Source: Lederbergia galactosidilytica (lineage in GTDB: Bacteria; Bacillota; Bacilli; Bacillales; Bacillaceae_C). From it: DNA of 64,000 bases. The position numbers and the translations under genes are program-made. The stretch's first letter is position 1; every line of letters starts with the position of its first letter. Where the stretch lies: contig NZ_JAGGKH010000002.1 in the NCBI RefSeq assembly GCF_017873565.1, forward strand, positions 1-64,000, in the 5' to 3' direction. Of the stretch, positions 38,178 to 47,479 are shown piece after piece. The notes beneath the pieces were generated by a model, which was not told the DNA's origin, searched no databases, and saw nothing but the letters and a program-made list of their open reading frames with translations.

Positions 38178-38228
38178 ACGTCTACCTCCGAGAAGCTCAC
38201 AGGACGTGGGTGCATCGGAGGTAGACGT
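38178..38228. repeat. Perfect 14-base inverted repeat between convergent genes
   Basis: ACGTCTACCTCCGA (38178-38191) and TCGGAGGTAGACGT (38215-38228) are exact complements around a 23-base loop. Neither side has a T-run, so it is not a standard terminator, although it lies between convergent genes. Confidence 0.6.
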
Positions 38229-38328
38229 AACTAATTCGGTTGAATAACAGGAGGAGAAGACTTTAGACGTTGTTCCCCTGATAACCTGAGCCATTCAAAG
38301 GTGTAGAATATATGATTGTCTGAGCTAC

Positions 38329-39309
38329 TCAAGATGCCTGAGCTTTTCTAATATCGCGGCGATTTAATAATTGTTTCCCGATTAAAACATATAGGATTAA
38401 GCCAATAATCGTTAGAAAAGCTACAAAATACTTTGCTTCTAATGAAATTGCAGCTGGGGTGATAAATCCTTCTATCACACCGGCAATAATGAACAGGGGA
38501 ATAGTACCGATGATCAATTGTATAGAGCGAATGGATTGTCTTTTTAATTGAAAACCCCTGGAATAATGCCCTGGTACAAAAAGTTTATAACCCATTAATA
38601 AACCAGCTCCACCTGCAATGAAAATAGCAGTTAATTCGATCATACCATGTGGAACAATATAAGCCCAAAAATCATAGGTTTTTCCATGGGCCCAGAAAAG
38701 ACCCGCAAGTGCGCCGACAATAATACCGTTATAAACCATTACATATACTGTCAGTAGACCAAATGTGATGCCACCTGCAAAAGCTAAAAAAGCGACTTGA
38801 ATATTATTTGTCATTATGGCGGCTGACATGGTTGGTGAATCAACCATTCCATCGCTGCTTCCCAGTTGGTTAGGATCAACAGATTGCGCAATATCATTCG
38901 GCAAAATCGTGTACATATGAAGTGGGTCAGCGATTACTGAGAAAAAGCTACCTAACATTCCTAATACGAATAAACCCATTGCTACTACTATCGCTTTCCA
39001 TTGTTCTATTAATAAACCAATAAAAGTGATCGTAAAAAAGTGACGGAACTGTCCCATGCTTGTTGTTTGGTCTCTATATAAGACATTATGAGCTCTAGAG
39101 ACTAGTTCGTTAAGATAGCCTGTTAATTGTTCATTAGGAAAATTAGTTTGGCTATAAGAGAGATTTTGTGAAGCTTTTTGATACAACTGGTAAAAATCCT
39201 TCATTGATTTGGCTGTTACATTACTTTTACTTTTGCCAATTTTATTCGTTAATTGTTCAAGTTCTTTCCAGTTCTCGCGATATGCTTGGGTAAATTGTTT
39301 AATATTCAT
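38329..39309 (-). CDS. SpoIIM-like (DUF95) membrane protein
   Basis: A 326-residue membrane protein of the stage II sporulation protein M superfamily. A cytosolic helical N-terminus with MNIKQFTQAYRENWKELEQL is followed by about five membrane helices. Family motifs are visible in NNIQVAFLAFAGGITFGL, YNGIIVGALAGLF and PHGMIELTAIFIAGGAGL. It is longer than true SpoIIM (about 215) and lacks its engulfment gene context. This subtype pairs with RDD and MoxR genes, as here. It is divergent from the RDD gene and convergent with DUF58. Start ATG behind TAGGTAGGTG. Confidence 0.85.
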   Translation of the reverse strand: MNIKQFTQAYRENWKELEQLTNKIGKSKSNVTAKSMKDFYQLYQKASQNLSYSQTNFPNEQLTGYLNELVSRAHNVLYRDQTTSMGQFRHFFTITFIGLLIEQWKAIVVAMGLFVLGMLGSFFSVIADPLHMYTILPNDIAQSVDPNQLGSSDGMVDSPTMSAAIMTNNIQVAFLAFAGGITFGLLTVYVMVYNGIIVGALAGLFWAHGKTYDFWAYIVPHGMIELTAIFIAGGAGLLMGYKLFVPGHYSRGFQLKRQSIRSIQLIIGTIPLFIIAGVIEGFITPAAISLEAKYFVAFLTIIGLILYVLIGKQLLNRRDIRKAQAS

Positions 39310-39433
39310 TATTGCACCTACCTATTTAAGTGTGTGTTCAAATGTAAGTAAATCCAATCAATGGTTACTATTATAATAATAATTGATCTAAATAGAAACA
39401 TTTTCATAAAAATAAGACTTTGGGGGGATACAA

Positions 39434-40234
39434 TTGGATAAAGAAAAAGTAGGAGTGAAAACTCCAGAATATATTTCCCTGCAATTTCAGCTTGCAGGAT
39501 TAGGATCTAGAACGGTCGCTTTCATTATAGATAATATTATTATATCGATTGCTATGGTGATCATTATGCTTGTGGGCTTTCTGTTAGTATATGCCATTTC
39601 AGAGATACCCTTTATGTCTGACGCAATATCATATTTATTTGTTTTCATGATCATCGGCTTGTTTCTTCTCAACTACGGTTATTTTGTCGTTCTTGAATTC
39701 TTTTGGGGTGGCAAAACAATCGGAAAGAAAATCATGGGAATCAGGGTTATTCAGGAAAATGGCCAAAGTATTACCTTCTTATCTAGTTTTATTCGTAATC
39801 TATTACTTATCATCGATTCATTACCGTACTATTTGGTAGGACTCTTAATGGTTTTCTTCCATCCAAAAAAGAAAAGATTAGGGGATTTATTAGCTGGAAC
39901 GATTGTTGTTTATGATGAAAACAGTCAATCTAAAAAGAAACAATCATTAATTGAAAAAGAAATTCATGAAAGAGGGCTAACCAAAGAAAGTCTGTCTTTA
40001 GATACTTGGAATTTAAAATCAATGGATATGAAAGATTGGAATTTAATTCGTACTTATGCAAACCGTTTTAAACAATTAGATGTGAAAGATCGTTTAGAAT
40101 TAACAGATCAAGTAGCAGAAATTATTTTTCCAAAACTAGGGTTGGAGTGGGAAAATAAGGATAAACAAGAATTAGAAAACATGCTATTAGTCGTTTATCT
40201 ACATTTAAAAGAAGAATGGGAATATGAAGGATAA
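39434..40234 (+). CDS. RDD-family membrane protein
   Basis: A 266-residue protein with the RDD domain in the first 160 residues: AGLGSRTVAFIIDN with the Arg and Asp after which the family is named, GGKTIGKKIMGIRV, then PKKKRLGDLLAGTIVVYDE. Three hydrophobic segments are in this part, and a charged cytosolic tail of about 100 residues follows. The start is TTG behind TTTGGGGGGA. It is divergent from the SpoIIM-like gene with 124 bases between them. Together they form the second half of the MoxR-associated membrane cluster. Function unknown. Confidence 0.88.
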   Translation: MDKEKVGVKTPEYISLQFQLAGLGSRTVAFIIDNIIISIAMVIIMLVGFLLVYAISEIPFMSDAISYLFVFMIIGLFLLNYGYFVVLEFFWGGKTIGKKIMGIRVIQENGQSITFLSSFIRNLLLIIDSLPYYLVGLLMVFFHPKKKRLGDLLAGTIVVYDENSQSKKKQSLIEKEIHERGLTKESLSLDTWNLKSMDMKDWNLIRTYANRFKQLDVKDRLELTDQVAEIIFPKLGLEWENKDKQELENMLLVVYLHLKEEWEYEG

Positions 40235-40243
40235 CGATATGAA

Positions 40244-40288
40244 AGAGAAAGGATGTCTCAGATTCTAGAAGACATTCTTTTCTTTTTA
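40244..40288 (+). terminator. Terminator of the RDD gene
   Basis: AGAAAGGATGTCT pairs imperfectly with AGACATTCTTTTCT and TTTTTA follows. Confidence 0.7.
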
Positions 40289-40487
40289 TAAACACAGGCA
40301 TAATGAGCCTAGACATAAATTAGGAGATTATGCTACATTGTATAAGTTGTTTCGTGAAGCTAAGTATTTGCTTGATAAGATTTATTAACATGTTTTAATC
40401 GTTTTCTCTTAAAGTAATTACTTTGTTATGTTAGAATGTGAGCTATTCTTATAATACATTTATGTTAAGGTTAGGAGCGAAATTAAA

Positions 40488-41675
40488 ATGGATTCACAAG
40501 GGAAATTGCTAGAGGGCAATGTAAAAGAAAAAATTTGGACGAGAGACTTTGTTTTAATTTGCTTTGCTAACTTTTTCGTTTTTCTTGGCTTTCAGATGAC
40601 ACTACCCACTCTGCCGATTTTTGTTAAAGAGCTAGGGGGCAGTGACCAAATGATCGGAATTATTGTCGGGATATTTACTTTTTCCGCATTACTGTTCCGA
40701 CCATATGCTGGACATTCTTTGGAGTCTAAGGGACGCCGTTTTGTTTATATGCTTGGATTATGTATTTTTGTTCTATCTGTTGGATCCTACGCTTTTATTG
40801 CTAGCATCGCCTTTTTGCTTATAATGCGAATTATCCAAGGAGTGGGTTGGGGATTCTCAACAACTGCAAGTGGAACAATTGCCACAGATTTGATTCCGCC
40901 AACACGTAGAGGGGAAGGAATGGGGTACTTTGGCTTATCAGGTAATCTAGCCCTTGCTTTTGGTCCTTCACTTGGTTTAACTCTTGTTGGAAAAATCTCG
41001 TTTACTTCTTTATTCTTAATATGTGGAGCAATGGGATTAGCAGCCCTACTATTATCTACACAAATTAGATATAAGAAGGTAGAGGAATCACCTAACAAAG
41101 CAGCAGTGCCTAAGTTTGACATTTTTGAAAAGTCAGCGATTAAACCATCGTTATTGTTGTTTTTTATTACTGTTACATTTGGTGGGATTGCTTCCTTTTT
41201 GCCACTATATGCGGCCGAGAAAGATATCGCAGGTATTGAACTATATTTTCTTGTTTACGCAATATTTCTGATGCTATCCCGTACATTTGCCGGGAAAATT
41301 TACGATAAAAAAGGCCATCTCTATGTTTTCCTCCCTGGAACAATTCTAGTCTTTATCGCAATGATTCTTTTGTCTTGGCTTCCGAATATTACGATTATGT
41401 TAATCGCGGCGGGTTTATATGGATTAGGTTTTGGTAGTGTTCAGCCAGCCTTACAAGCTTGGGCAGTTGATGCATCTCCAAATAATCGTAAAGGAATGGC
41501 CAATGCCACTTTTTTTTCTTTCTTCGATTTAGGCGTTGGATTAGGAGCTATGACATTTGGTCAATTGGCTTTTCTATATGGGTATAATGTTATTTACATT
41601 ACTTCTGCTGGCTCAGTTATGTTATCCGTACTGTTATATATTTATCTTTTAATGAAAACAAAAAAATCCATATAA
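40488..41675 (+). CDS. MFS transporter (efflux-type)
   Basis: A 395-residue major facilitator with 12 predicted helices. It has loop 2-3 motif A in degenerate form (RPYAGHSLESKGRRFVY), the RIIQGVGWGFSTTASGTI stretch of drug-efflux type carriers and the TRRGEGMGYFGLSGNLALAFGP motif C-like glycines. Bacillus relatives (YwoG/YfkF-like) are uncharacterised exporters, so the substrate is not predictable. ATG start behind TAGGAGCG. Monocistronic, with a terminator of its own. Confidence 0.88.
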   Translation: MDSQGKLLEGNVKEKIWTRDFVLICFANFFVFLGFQMTLPTLPIFVKELGGSDQMIGIIVGIFTFSALLFRPYAGHSLESKGRRFVYMLGLCIFVLSVGSYAFIASIAFLLIMRIIQGVGWGFSTTASGTIATDLIPPTRRGEGMGYFGLSGNLALAFGPSLGLTLVGKISFTSLFLICGAMGLAALLLSTQIRYKKVEESPNKAAVPKFDIFEKSAIKPSLLLFFITVTFGGIASFLPLYAAEKDIAGIELYFLVYAIFLMLSRTFAGKIYDKKGHLYVFLPGTILVFIAMILLSWLPNITIMLIAAGLYGLGFGSVQPALQAWAVDASPNNRKGMANATFFSFFDLGVGLGAMTFGQLAFLYGYNVIYITSAGSVMLSVLLYIYLLMKTKKSI

Positions 41676-41728
41676 AAACACACTTCATCTGAATGTAAAT
41701 TTTATTCAGGTGAAGTGTGTTTTTCTTT
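41675..41728 (+). terminator. Terminator of the MFS gene
   Basis: AAACACACTTCATCTGAAT pairs with ATTCAGGTGAAGTGTGTTT, one wobble, then TTCTTT. The stem is 19 bases. Confidence 0.92.
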
Positions 41729-41873
41729 CCCTAAAGATTGCCAAGCAACTAAAAATTATGTAATTAGCAAGTACGACAGCTAGAATGACTAATCAAAAAT
41801 TATGACTTGATTCATGATTGGACGTAATCTCTAAGGAAATGTTACAATTTAATTGTTTATTTTTATAAAAAAG

Positions 41874-41902
41874 TGAAACTTTTTAAGAGGGAAGGCAGTA
41901 TA
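41874..41902 (+). promoter_or_regulatory. Sigma-W-like promoter of pspA
   Basis: TGAAAC (41874-41879) followed by the T-run typical of ECF promoters and, after 17 bases, AGTATA (41897-41902), one base off the sigma-W -10 CGTATA. In Bacillus subtilis the same operon is controlled by sigma-W, an envelope-stress factor. Confidence 0.7.
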
Positions 41903-41933
41903 TATACTATACAAAAAAACAGGAGGTTCCATT

Positions 41934-42614
41934 ATGAGTATCTTATCTAGATTTAAAGATATAATGGCAAGTAATATTAACGCACTTTTAGACAAGGCAG
42001 AAAACCCTGAAAAAATGATTGATCAATACATGAGGAATCTAAAAAGCGATTTAGGAAAAGTGAAGGCTGAGACGGCATCTGTAATGGCTGAAGAACAAAG
42101 ATCAAAACGTGCCTTAGATGAATGTGTAAAAGAAATTGATAAAATGCAAGCATACGCTGTTAAAGCTTTAGAAGCTGATAATGAAGCAGATGCAAGAAAA
42201 TTCTTAGAGAAAAAGGCGACTTTAACATCACAACAAGCGGAACTACAATCTGCTTATAGTTTAGCATCCTCTAATGCACTTCGAATGAGAGAAATGCATG
42301 ATAAACTTGTCTCAGATATTGGCGAGTTAGAAGCACGTCGCACGATGATCAAAGGAAAAATGGCTGTCGCTAAAACGCAAGAAAGATTAAATAAAATTGG
42401 TTCATCCATTACAGGAGCGAATGATTCTGTTTCTGCTTTTGGTAGAATGGAAGAAAAGGTGAATAAAGCTTTGGATGAAGCGAATGCGATGGCTGAACTC
42501 AATGCAAATCCAAAAGATGGTATTGATGATCTAATGACAAAATATGATACTGATAATGGTGTAGATGACGAGCTAGCTGCCTTGAAAGCACAAATGAAAA
42601 ACAAGGAAGATTAA
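41934..42614 (+). CDS. pspA: Phage shock protein A / IM30 homologue
   Basis: A 226-residue, almost fully helical coiled-coil protein of the PspA/Vipp1 (ESCRT-III-like) family that binds stressed membranes. It begins MSILSRFKDIMASNINALLDKAENPEKMIDQYMR, typical for the amphipathic helix and first hairpin; long coiled coil to about 150, then a short acidic tail. ATG behind ACAGGAGG. First gene of the ydjG-H-I set, but separated from ydjG by 285 bases with a palindromic hairpin that may lower downstream expression. Confidence 0.95.
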   Translation: MSILSRFKDIMASNINALLDKAENPEKMIDQYMRNLKSDLGKVKAETASVMAEEQRSKRALDECVKEIDKMQAYAVKALEADNEADARKFLEKKATLTSQQAELQSAYSLASSNALRMREMHDKLVSDIGELEARRTMIKGKMAVAKTQERLNKIGSSITGANDSVSAFGRMEEKVNKALDEANAMAELNANPKDGIDDLMTKYDTDNGVDDELAALKAQMKNKED

Positions 42615-42619
42615 TCTTA

Positions 42620-42645
42620 AAAGCTGTAGCTTAAGCTACAGCTTT
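42620..42645 (+). terminator. Palindromic hairpin after pspA, possible attenuator
   Basis: A perfect 26-base palindrome with arms AAAGCTGTAGC and GCTACAGCTTT around TTAA. Only a weak pyrimidine tail (CCTAAT) follows, so partial read-through into ydjG is expected. Confidence 0.65.
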
Positions 42646-42899
42646 CCTAATGAATAAGGAAAGTAAACTTAGAGACTGCACAAACTGAGGAATAAGGTTG
42701 AAAGATTAGGCTCCCATGTCCTGTGGAGACAGTGATCTTACCTACCTACTATCCTCTTGATAAAGTAAATATGCTCAATCCAAGGGGAAAATAGATTGGA
42801 CTTATGCTAGGCACCACCGTTAGTTTGCTAGTCGCCAGGCGCTAAAGCTAGTTCTAATATTAGCCATTTTTTAATAGAGATTCAAGTGAGGTGAACATG

Positions 42900-43928
42900 A
42901 TGGTGATTCAATATAAATGCCCCAATTGTGGCGGTGATATGGTTTTTGATAGCGAATCAGGAACTCTCTCCTGTCCCAGTTGTGGCAGAAAAGATAATAT
43001 AGAAGATTTTTCCGATGAACATATTTTAACAACTTTCTCGGAAGATGAGGCGAAAGAATATCACTGTGAAAACTGTGGGGCTGTCATTCTTACAGATGCA
43101 GACACAACTGCAACCACCTGTAGTTTCTGTGGAGCTGGTGTTGTGCTAGCCGATCGATTATCAGGTGTATTAGCCCCAAATATGGTGATCCCATTTAAAA
43201 TTAGTAAGGAAGAAGCTATGGATGCATTTCGAACTTGGTGTAAAAATGGACGCTTAACACCAAAAGGCTTCATGACTGCGGATCGTGTAAAAGCTATTAC
43301 TGGGATGTATGTCCCTTTTTGGTTATATGATTTAAATAGTAGGGTCCATGTAGAGGCAACTGGAACGAGAGTAAGAGAATATACACGAGGCGATTATATT
43401 TATACAGAAACAAAATATTATGACGTAATGCGGGATATTAATCTTGATTATTTAAGGGTACCTACTGATGCTTCCGAAAAAATGAAAGATGATATAATGG
43501 ATAAATTAGAACCATTTCATTATGAAGATTTAAAGGAATTTAAAACTCCTTATCTCGCAGGTTATATTGCAGAAAAATATAATTATAATGATGTTGAATT
43601 ACTTCCTAGAGTAAAAGACAGAATAAAAGGATTTATTGATTCCTATATTTCCTCTACAATGGGTGGGTATTCTTCAGTAAGTTATCGAACAAAAGACATT
43701 CATACAAAAAAGAAACAAAGTGCATATGTACTTTTTCCAATTTGGATGGTTTATTATGATTATGATAAATCTGAACACACTTTTGCTATGAATGGGCAAA
43801 CAGGAAAAATTGTTGGAAAGCCACCTCTTAGCTATGGCAAGATAGCGGGTTGGTTCAGTGGGATTGCTGGCGGAAGCTTTATCACCCTGAAACTAATTGC
43901 TTTGTTGTTAGGAGGCGGACTTTGGTGA
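42900..43928 (+). CDS. ydjG: YdjG-like zinc-ribbon protein
   Basis: A 342-residue protein with four N-terminal CxxC pairs: CPNC (7-10), CPSC, CENC and CSFC. They form two zinc ribbons in the first 85 residues. A beta-rich region (about 95-300) with MYVPFWLYDLNSRVHVEATG follows and ends in a C-terminal membrane helix (GIAGGSFITLKLIALLLGGG). Size and neighbours match Bacillus subtilis YdjG, thought to help recruit PspA to membranes. ATG at 42900 is six bases after GAGGTG; the ATG three bases earlier is the alternative. Confidence 0.9.
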   Translation: MVIQYKCPNCGGDMVFDSESGTLSCPSCGRKDNIEDFSDEHILTTFSEDEAKEYHCENCGAVILTDADTTATTCSFCGAGVVLADRLSGVLAPNMVIPFKISKEEAMDAFRTWCKNGRLTPKGFMTADRVKAITGMYVPFWLYDLNSRVHVEATGTRVREYTRGDYIYTETKYYDVMRDINLDYLRVPTDASEKMKDDIMDKLEPFHYEDLKEFKTPYLAGYIAEKYNYNDVELLPRVKDRIKGFIDSYISSTMGGYSSVSYRTKDIHTKKKQSAYVLFPIWMVYYDYDKSEHTFAMNGQTGKIVGKPPLSYGKIAGWFSGIAGGSFITLKLIALLLGGGLW

Positions 43929-44722
43929 AAAGATCGAGTATTATTGCAACACTTTTTATGCTTTTTACATTTTGTATCATACTTCCTCTTTTTATTAGTC
44001 CGGTTATGGCATCTTCTCCAACAAAGCAAAGAATCTATGACTATGCAGAGTTGCTCACAGATGAAGAAACGGAAAAGCTAGAATCACTTGCAGAAGAATA
44101 TAGTGTAAAACGCGAAACAGACTTCATTATTTTAACGACCAATGATACAAAAGGAAAAGATATTATTCCATATATGCAAGATTTTTATGATGAACAAGGT
44201 CTAGGGTTTGATAAGGAACATGGAAACACAGCTATTTTAACAATTGATATGGAACATCGTGACATCTACTTAGCCGGTTTTTACAAAGCGAAGGAATTAT
44301 TAAATGATGAACGCCTTGATTCACTGCGAAATAAAATTACACCAGATATGACCAATGGTAATTATTATGAAGCTTTTCAAACATTCATTGTAAGTGGTAG
44401 TAAATATATGGGGATTCGATTCGGCCTTAATCCAGATAATCTTATCTTTCAGCTCTGGTTTCAAGCAGCAGTTGCCATTGGGTTAGGAACAGCAATAGTT
44501 GGTGCTATGGCTTATAATTCAGGGGGAAGAGTAACAATTAATAGTAAAACCTATGAAGATGCGAATACTTCTCGTGTTATAAATAGAAGGGACCAATATA
44601 TTCGCACAACCACAACAAAGCGAAGAAAACCTCAAAGTAATAGTGGTGGTGGTTCAAGTGGTGGTGGCGGCGGAAGGACGAGTGGCGGCCATTCACATAG
44701 CGGAAGCAGGGGAAGTTTTTAA
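43925..44722 (+). CDS. ydjH: YdjH-like TPM-domain protein
   Basis: A 265-residue secreted/membrane-anchored protein. Basic VKRSS and a hydrophobic stretch to about residue 25 form a signal or anchor ending near MASSPTKQ. A TPM (YgcG) domain (YDYAELLTDEETEKLESLAEEY, then HGNTAILTIDMEHRDIYLAG) spans about 35-165. A second hydrophobic segment lies near 180-200. The tail is Gly/Ser/His-rich. GTG start in a GTGA overlap with the ydjG stop, preceded by TTAGGAGGCGG. In Bacillus subtilis YdjG and YdjH together localise PspA. Confidence 0.9.
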   Translation: MKRSSIIATLFMLFTFCIILPLFISPVMASSPTKQRIYDYAELLTDEETEKLESLAEEYSVKRETDFIILTTNDTKGKDIIPYMQDFYDEQGLGFDKEHGNTAILTIDMEHRDIYLAGFYKAKELLNDERLDSLRNKITPDMTNGNYYEAFQTFIVSGSKYMGIRFGLNPDNLIFQLWFQAAVAIGLGTAIVGAMAYNSGGRVTINSKTYEDANTSRVINRRDQYIRTTTTKRRKPQSNSGGGSSGGGGGRTSGGHSHSGSRGSF

Positions 44723-44805
44723 GGTTTTGTAACACTAAACCTTCCCACTATACTCGTACAGGTTGAAAAGAAGGCTACTGATCAATGATATAGAGGAGGA
44801 TGCAT

Positions 44806-45783
44806 ATGAGTTTTTTTAGAAACCAATTTGCTAATGTAATTGAATGGGAAGAATTCCGTGATGATATGATTTTTTGGAAATGGAGTAATCAGGAAATTAA
44901 AAAAGGTAGTCGCTTGATTATTCGCCCCGGGCAAGATGCTGTCTTTTTTAATAACGGAAGATTGGAAGGAATTTTTGAAGAAGAAGGCGATTATAATATT
45001 GAATCACAAATTATCCCGTTTCTTTCAACATTAAAAGGTTTTAAATTTGGTTTTAATAGTGGATTGCGAGTAGAAGTATTGTTTGTTAACACGAAGGAAT
45101 TCACTGTCAAATGGGGAACAAAAAATGCAATTAATATTCCGACTCCCCAACTACCTGGTGGTTTACCCGTTCGCGCGAATGGAACCTTTCACTTCAAAGT
45201 AAATGATTATATAGCACTCATGGATAAAATTGCCGGGGTCAAAGATCGCTATTTAGTGGAAGATGTTAAAATTCGAATTACAGCTATCCTTGATCAGCTT
45301 TTGATGAAGTGGATTACACGCGAAGGCAAGGATATGTTTAATCTCCAAGCGAATGCTTTTGAAATTGCCAAGGGGATTCAAGAAGACTTGGATATGCAAA
45401 TTATTGATAGTGGGATGACTATCACTGGCTTTAATATTATGAGCTTCAACTATCCTAAAGAAATTCAAGATATGATTACGAAAACCGCCTCTCACGGTAT
45501 GATTGGTGATATGAGTCGTTACCAGCAGGTTTCGATGACAGATGGAATATCTTCTGGGAAAGTAAAAGGAGGAGGCACTGCTTCTGACATGGCTGGAATG
45601 ATGATGGGCATGGGTATGGCAAAAGAAATGATGAAAAATATGGATCCAAAAAAAGAACAATCAGCCCCTTCTCAATCAAGCCCTGAGGCCAAAGACGGAA
45701 CAATCCCTAATTTCTGTCCAAATTGTGGAACAAAAACGAGTGGTGGTAATTTTTGTTCAAACTGTGGTCATAAATTAGTGTAA
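44806..45783 (+). CDS. ydjI: YdjI-like SPFH-domain protein
   Basis: A 325-residue protein with an SPFH/band-7-like core (about 20-250), starting MSFFRNQFANVIEWEEFRDD. A Met-rich hinge (MAGMMMGMGMAKEMM) follows, then a C-terminal double zinc ribbon FCPNCGTKTSGGNFCSNCGH. It matches Bacillus subtilis YdjI, recruited with PspA. Family members are also annotated as virion core protein-like. ATG at 44806 is six bases after GAGGAGGA; the ATG at 44800 overlaps that site. Last gene of the operon. Confidence 0.92.
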   Translation: MSFFRNQFANVIEWEEFRDDMIFWKWSNQEIKKGSRLIIRPGQDAVFFNNGRLEGIFEEEGDYNIESQIIPFLSTLKGFKFGFNSGLRVEVLFVNTKEFTVKWGTKNAINIPTPQLPGGLPVRANGTFHFKVNDYIALMDKIAGVKDRYLVEDVKIRITAILDQLLMKWITREGKDMFNLQANAFEIAKGIQEDLDMQIIDSGMTITGFNIMSFNYPKEIQDMITKTASHGMIGDMSRYQQVSMTDGISSGKVKGGGTASDMAGMMMGMGMAKEMMKNMDPKKEQSAPSQSSPEAKDGTIPNFCPNCGTKTSGGNFCSNCGHKLV

Positions 45784-45792
45784 TAAAAAAAT

Positions 45793-45832
45793 GAAACGAA
45801 TCAGGCTTAGCTCTGATTCGTTCTTTTTTCTA
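45793..45832 (+). terminator. Terminator of the pspA-ydjGHI operon
   Basis: GAAACGAATCAG pairs with CTGATTCGTTC around GCTTAGCT and six Ts follow. Confidence 0.9.
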
Positions 45833-46121
45833 TTTAGGAATGGGTTGGAGCTTCATTTACACCGCCTTCTGTATAAGGAACATTCCTTCATACTATTTTA
45901 TGGTTGAGCTGTAAGATCCCTCTCATGATGGCTTTGGAGAGACGCTAACTTTTTATTCTGTCATTTTAAGTCTCTAAATGATAAAATTACGAAAAGAGAA
46001 AAGAAAAGTCTACATATAACCGTTATATAAGATTAATATTGTTGAAAATTTTACATCTAGTGAAACTGGTTTATGATAGTATTATATATGTGATCGAGTC
46101 CTAGTTTAAAGGGGTATGAGA

Positions 46122-47288
46122 ATGACGGAAGAAAATATAACAAGAATTCAATTAAATGACAAAGAATACATATTGATTGGGACGGCTCATGTTTCCAAGA
46201 GTAGTGCTGAACTTGTAAAAGAAGTGATCGATCGAGAAAAACCAGATGCTGTTTGTATTGAGCTTGATGAAGGACGATACAAATCGATAACAGATGGAAA
46301 TAAATGGAAAGATATGGATATTTTCCAAGTCATTAAAGACAAAAAAGCATCTTTACTTTTAATGAACTTAGCAATATCTTCCTTTCAAAGGAGAATGGCC
46401 AAACAATTCGATATTCATCCAGGGCAAGAAATGATCCAAGGAATCGAATCGGCGAAAGAAACAGGGGCACAACTCGTATTAGCGGATCGCAATATCCAAA
46501 TTACTTTTTCACGTATTTGGGGAAATGTAGGTTTAAAAGGAAAAGCACTCCTTCTATCCCAAGTGATTGCCAGTATTTTTAGTCGAGAAACGATAACAGA
46601 AGAAGAGCTTGAAAAAATGAAATCTCAAGATATGATTGATTCCATGCTTCAAGAATTTACTCAAGCCTTCCCAAAATTAAAAACGCCACTGATCGATGAA
46701 AGGGATCAATATTTGGCGCAAAAGATTAAAGATGCACCAGGCGATAAAATTGTGGCTGTACTTGGCGCTGCCCATGTCCCTGGAATTACTAATGAAATAG
46801 AAAAAGAACATGATTTGGAGAAGTTGACACAACTACCTCCTAAATCTAAAGCTCCTAAAATTATTGGCTGGTCCATTCCAGTCTTGATTTTGGCAGTGAT
46901 TCTATATACCTTTATCGCAAACCCATCAGCTGGTTTACAGCAAACCATTAGCTGGTTTTTGTGGAATGGATCATTATCAGCGATTGGGACTGCAATTGCT
47001 TTTGGTCATCCACTAGCGATTATTACAGCTTTTATCGCAGCTCCTATCACCTCTTTAACTCCACTACTTGCCGCAGGCTGGTTTGCTGGAATTGTCCAAG
47101 CTTATATTCGCCGCCCAAGTGTAAGAGATTTTGAAACGCTTGCAGAGGATGTGTTCCATGTAAAAGGGTTTTGGAATAATAAAGTTACACGGGTTTTATT
47201 AGTCGTTATCCTAGCAAATCTCGGTAGTTCAATCGGAACCTTTATCGGTGGAGCAGATGTTATTCGTTTATTCTTTAAGCATATATAG
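46122..47288 (+). CDS. TraB/PrgY-family membrane protein
   Basis: A 388-residue protein: a cytosolic TraB domain (about 1-230) with the invariant GTAHVSKSS near the N-terminus, IELDEGRY and a second GAAHVPGI, followed by a membrane domain with about four helices and IIGWSIPVLILAV at its start. PrgY of Enterococcus plasmids limits peptide pheromone; bacterial and archaeal chromosomal relatives are uncharacterised, and a protease-like fold has been proposed. ATG at 46122 is well spaced from AAAGGGG; the ATG at 46116 is too close. Monocistronic. Confidence 0.88.
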   Translation: MTEENITRIQLNDKEYILIGTAHVSKSSAELVKEVIDREKPDAVCIELDEGRYKSITDGNKWKDMDIFQVIKDKKASLLLMNLAISSFQRRMAKQFDIHPGQEMIQGIESAKETGAQLVLADRNIQITFSRIWGNVGLKGKALLLSQVIASIFSRETITEEELEKMKSQDMIDSMLQEFTQAFPKLKTPLIDERDQYLAQKIKDAPGDKIVAVLGAAHVPGITNEIEKEHDLEKLTQLPPKSKAPKIIGWSIPVLILAVILYTFIANPSAGLQQTISWFLWNGSLSAIGTAIAFGHPLAIITAFIAAPITSLTPLLAAGWFAGIVQAYIRRPSVRDFETLAEDVFHVKGFWNNKVTRVLLVVILANLGSSIGTFIGGADVIRLFFKHI

Positions 47289-47479
47289 GATTTACAAAAA
47301 CTGGTCTAGGAGTACTTCTGGGCCTTTTTCATTTTTAAAAAACATAGGACTTAAAAACAACCAATCTTTCTCCAATGACATAAGTTTGTTCGGGTTTGCA
47401 CTTAGGCATTTGATAGAAAACGCAAGAAATATCAAATGAAAAAAATTTCCTAGTATAATGGTGCTTAGGAGTGAGGTTA

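Noticed and set aside
45253-45660. Minus-strand 135-codon ORF inside ydjI
   Set aside because: Antisense shadow of the SPFH gene; histidine-rich composition is due to Met codons read on the other strand.
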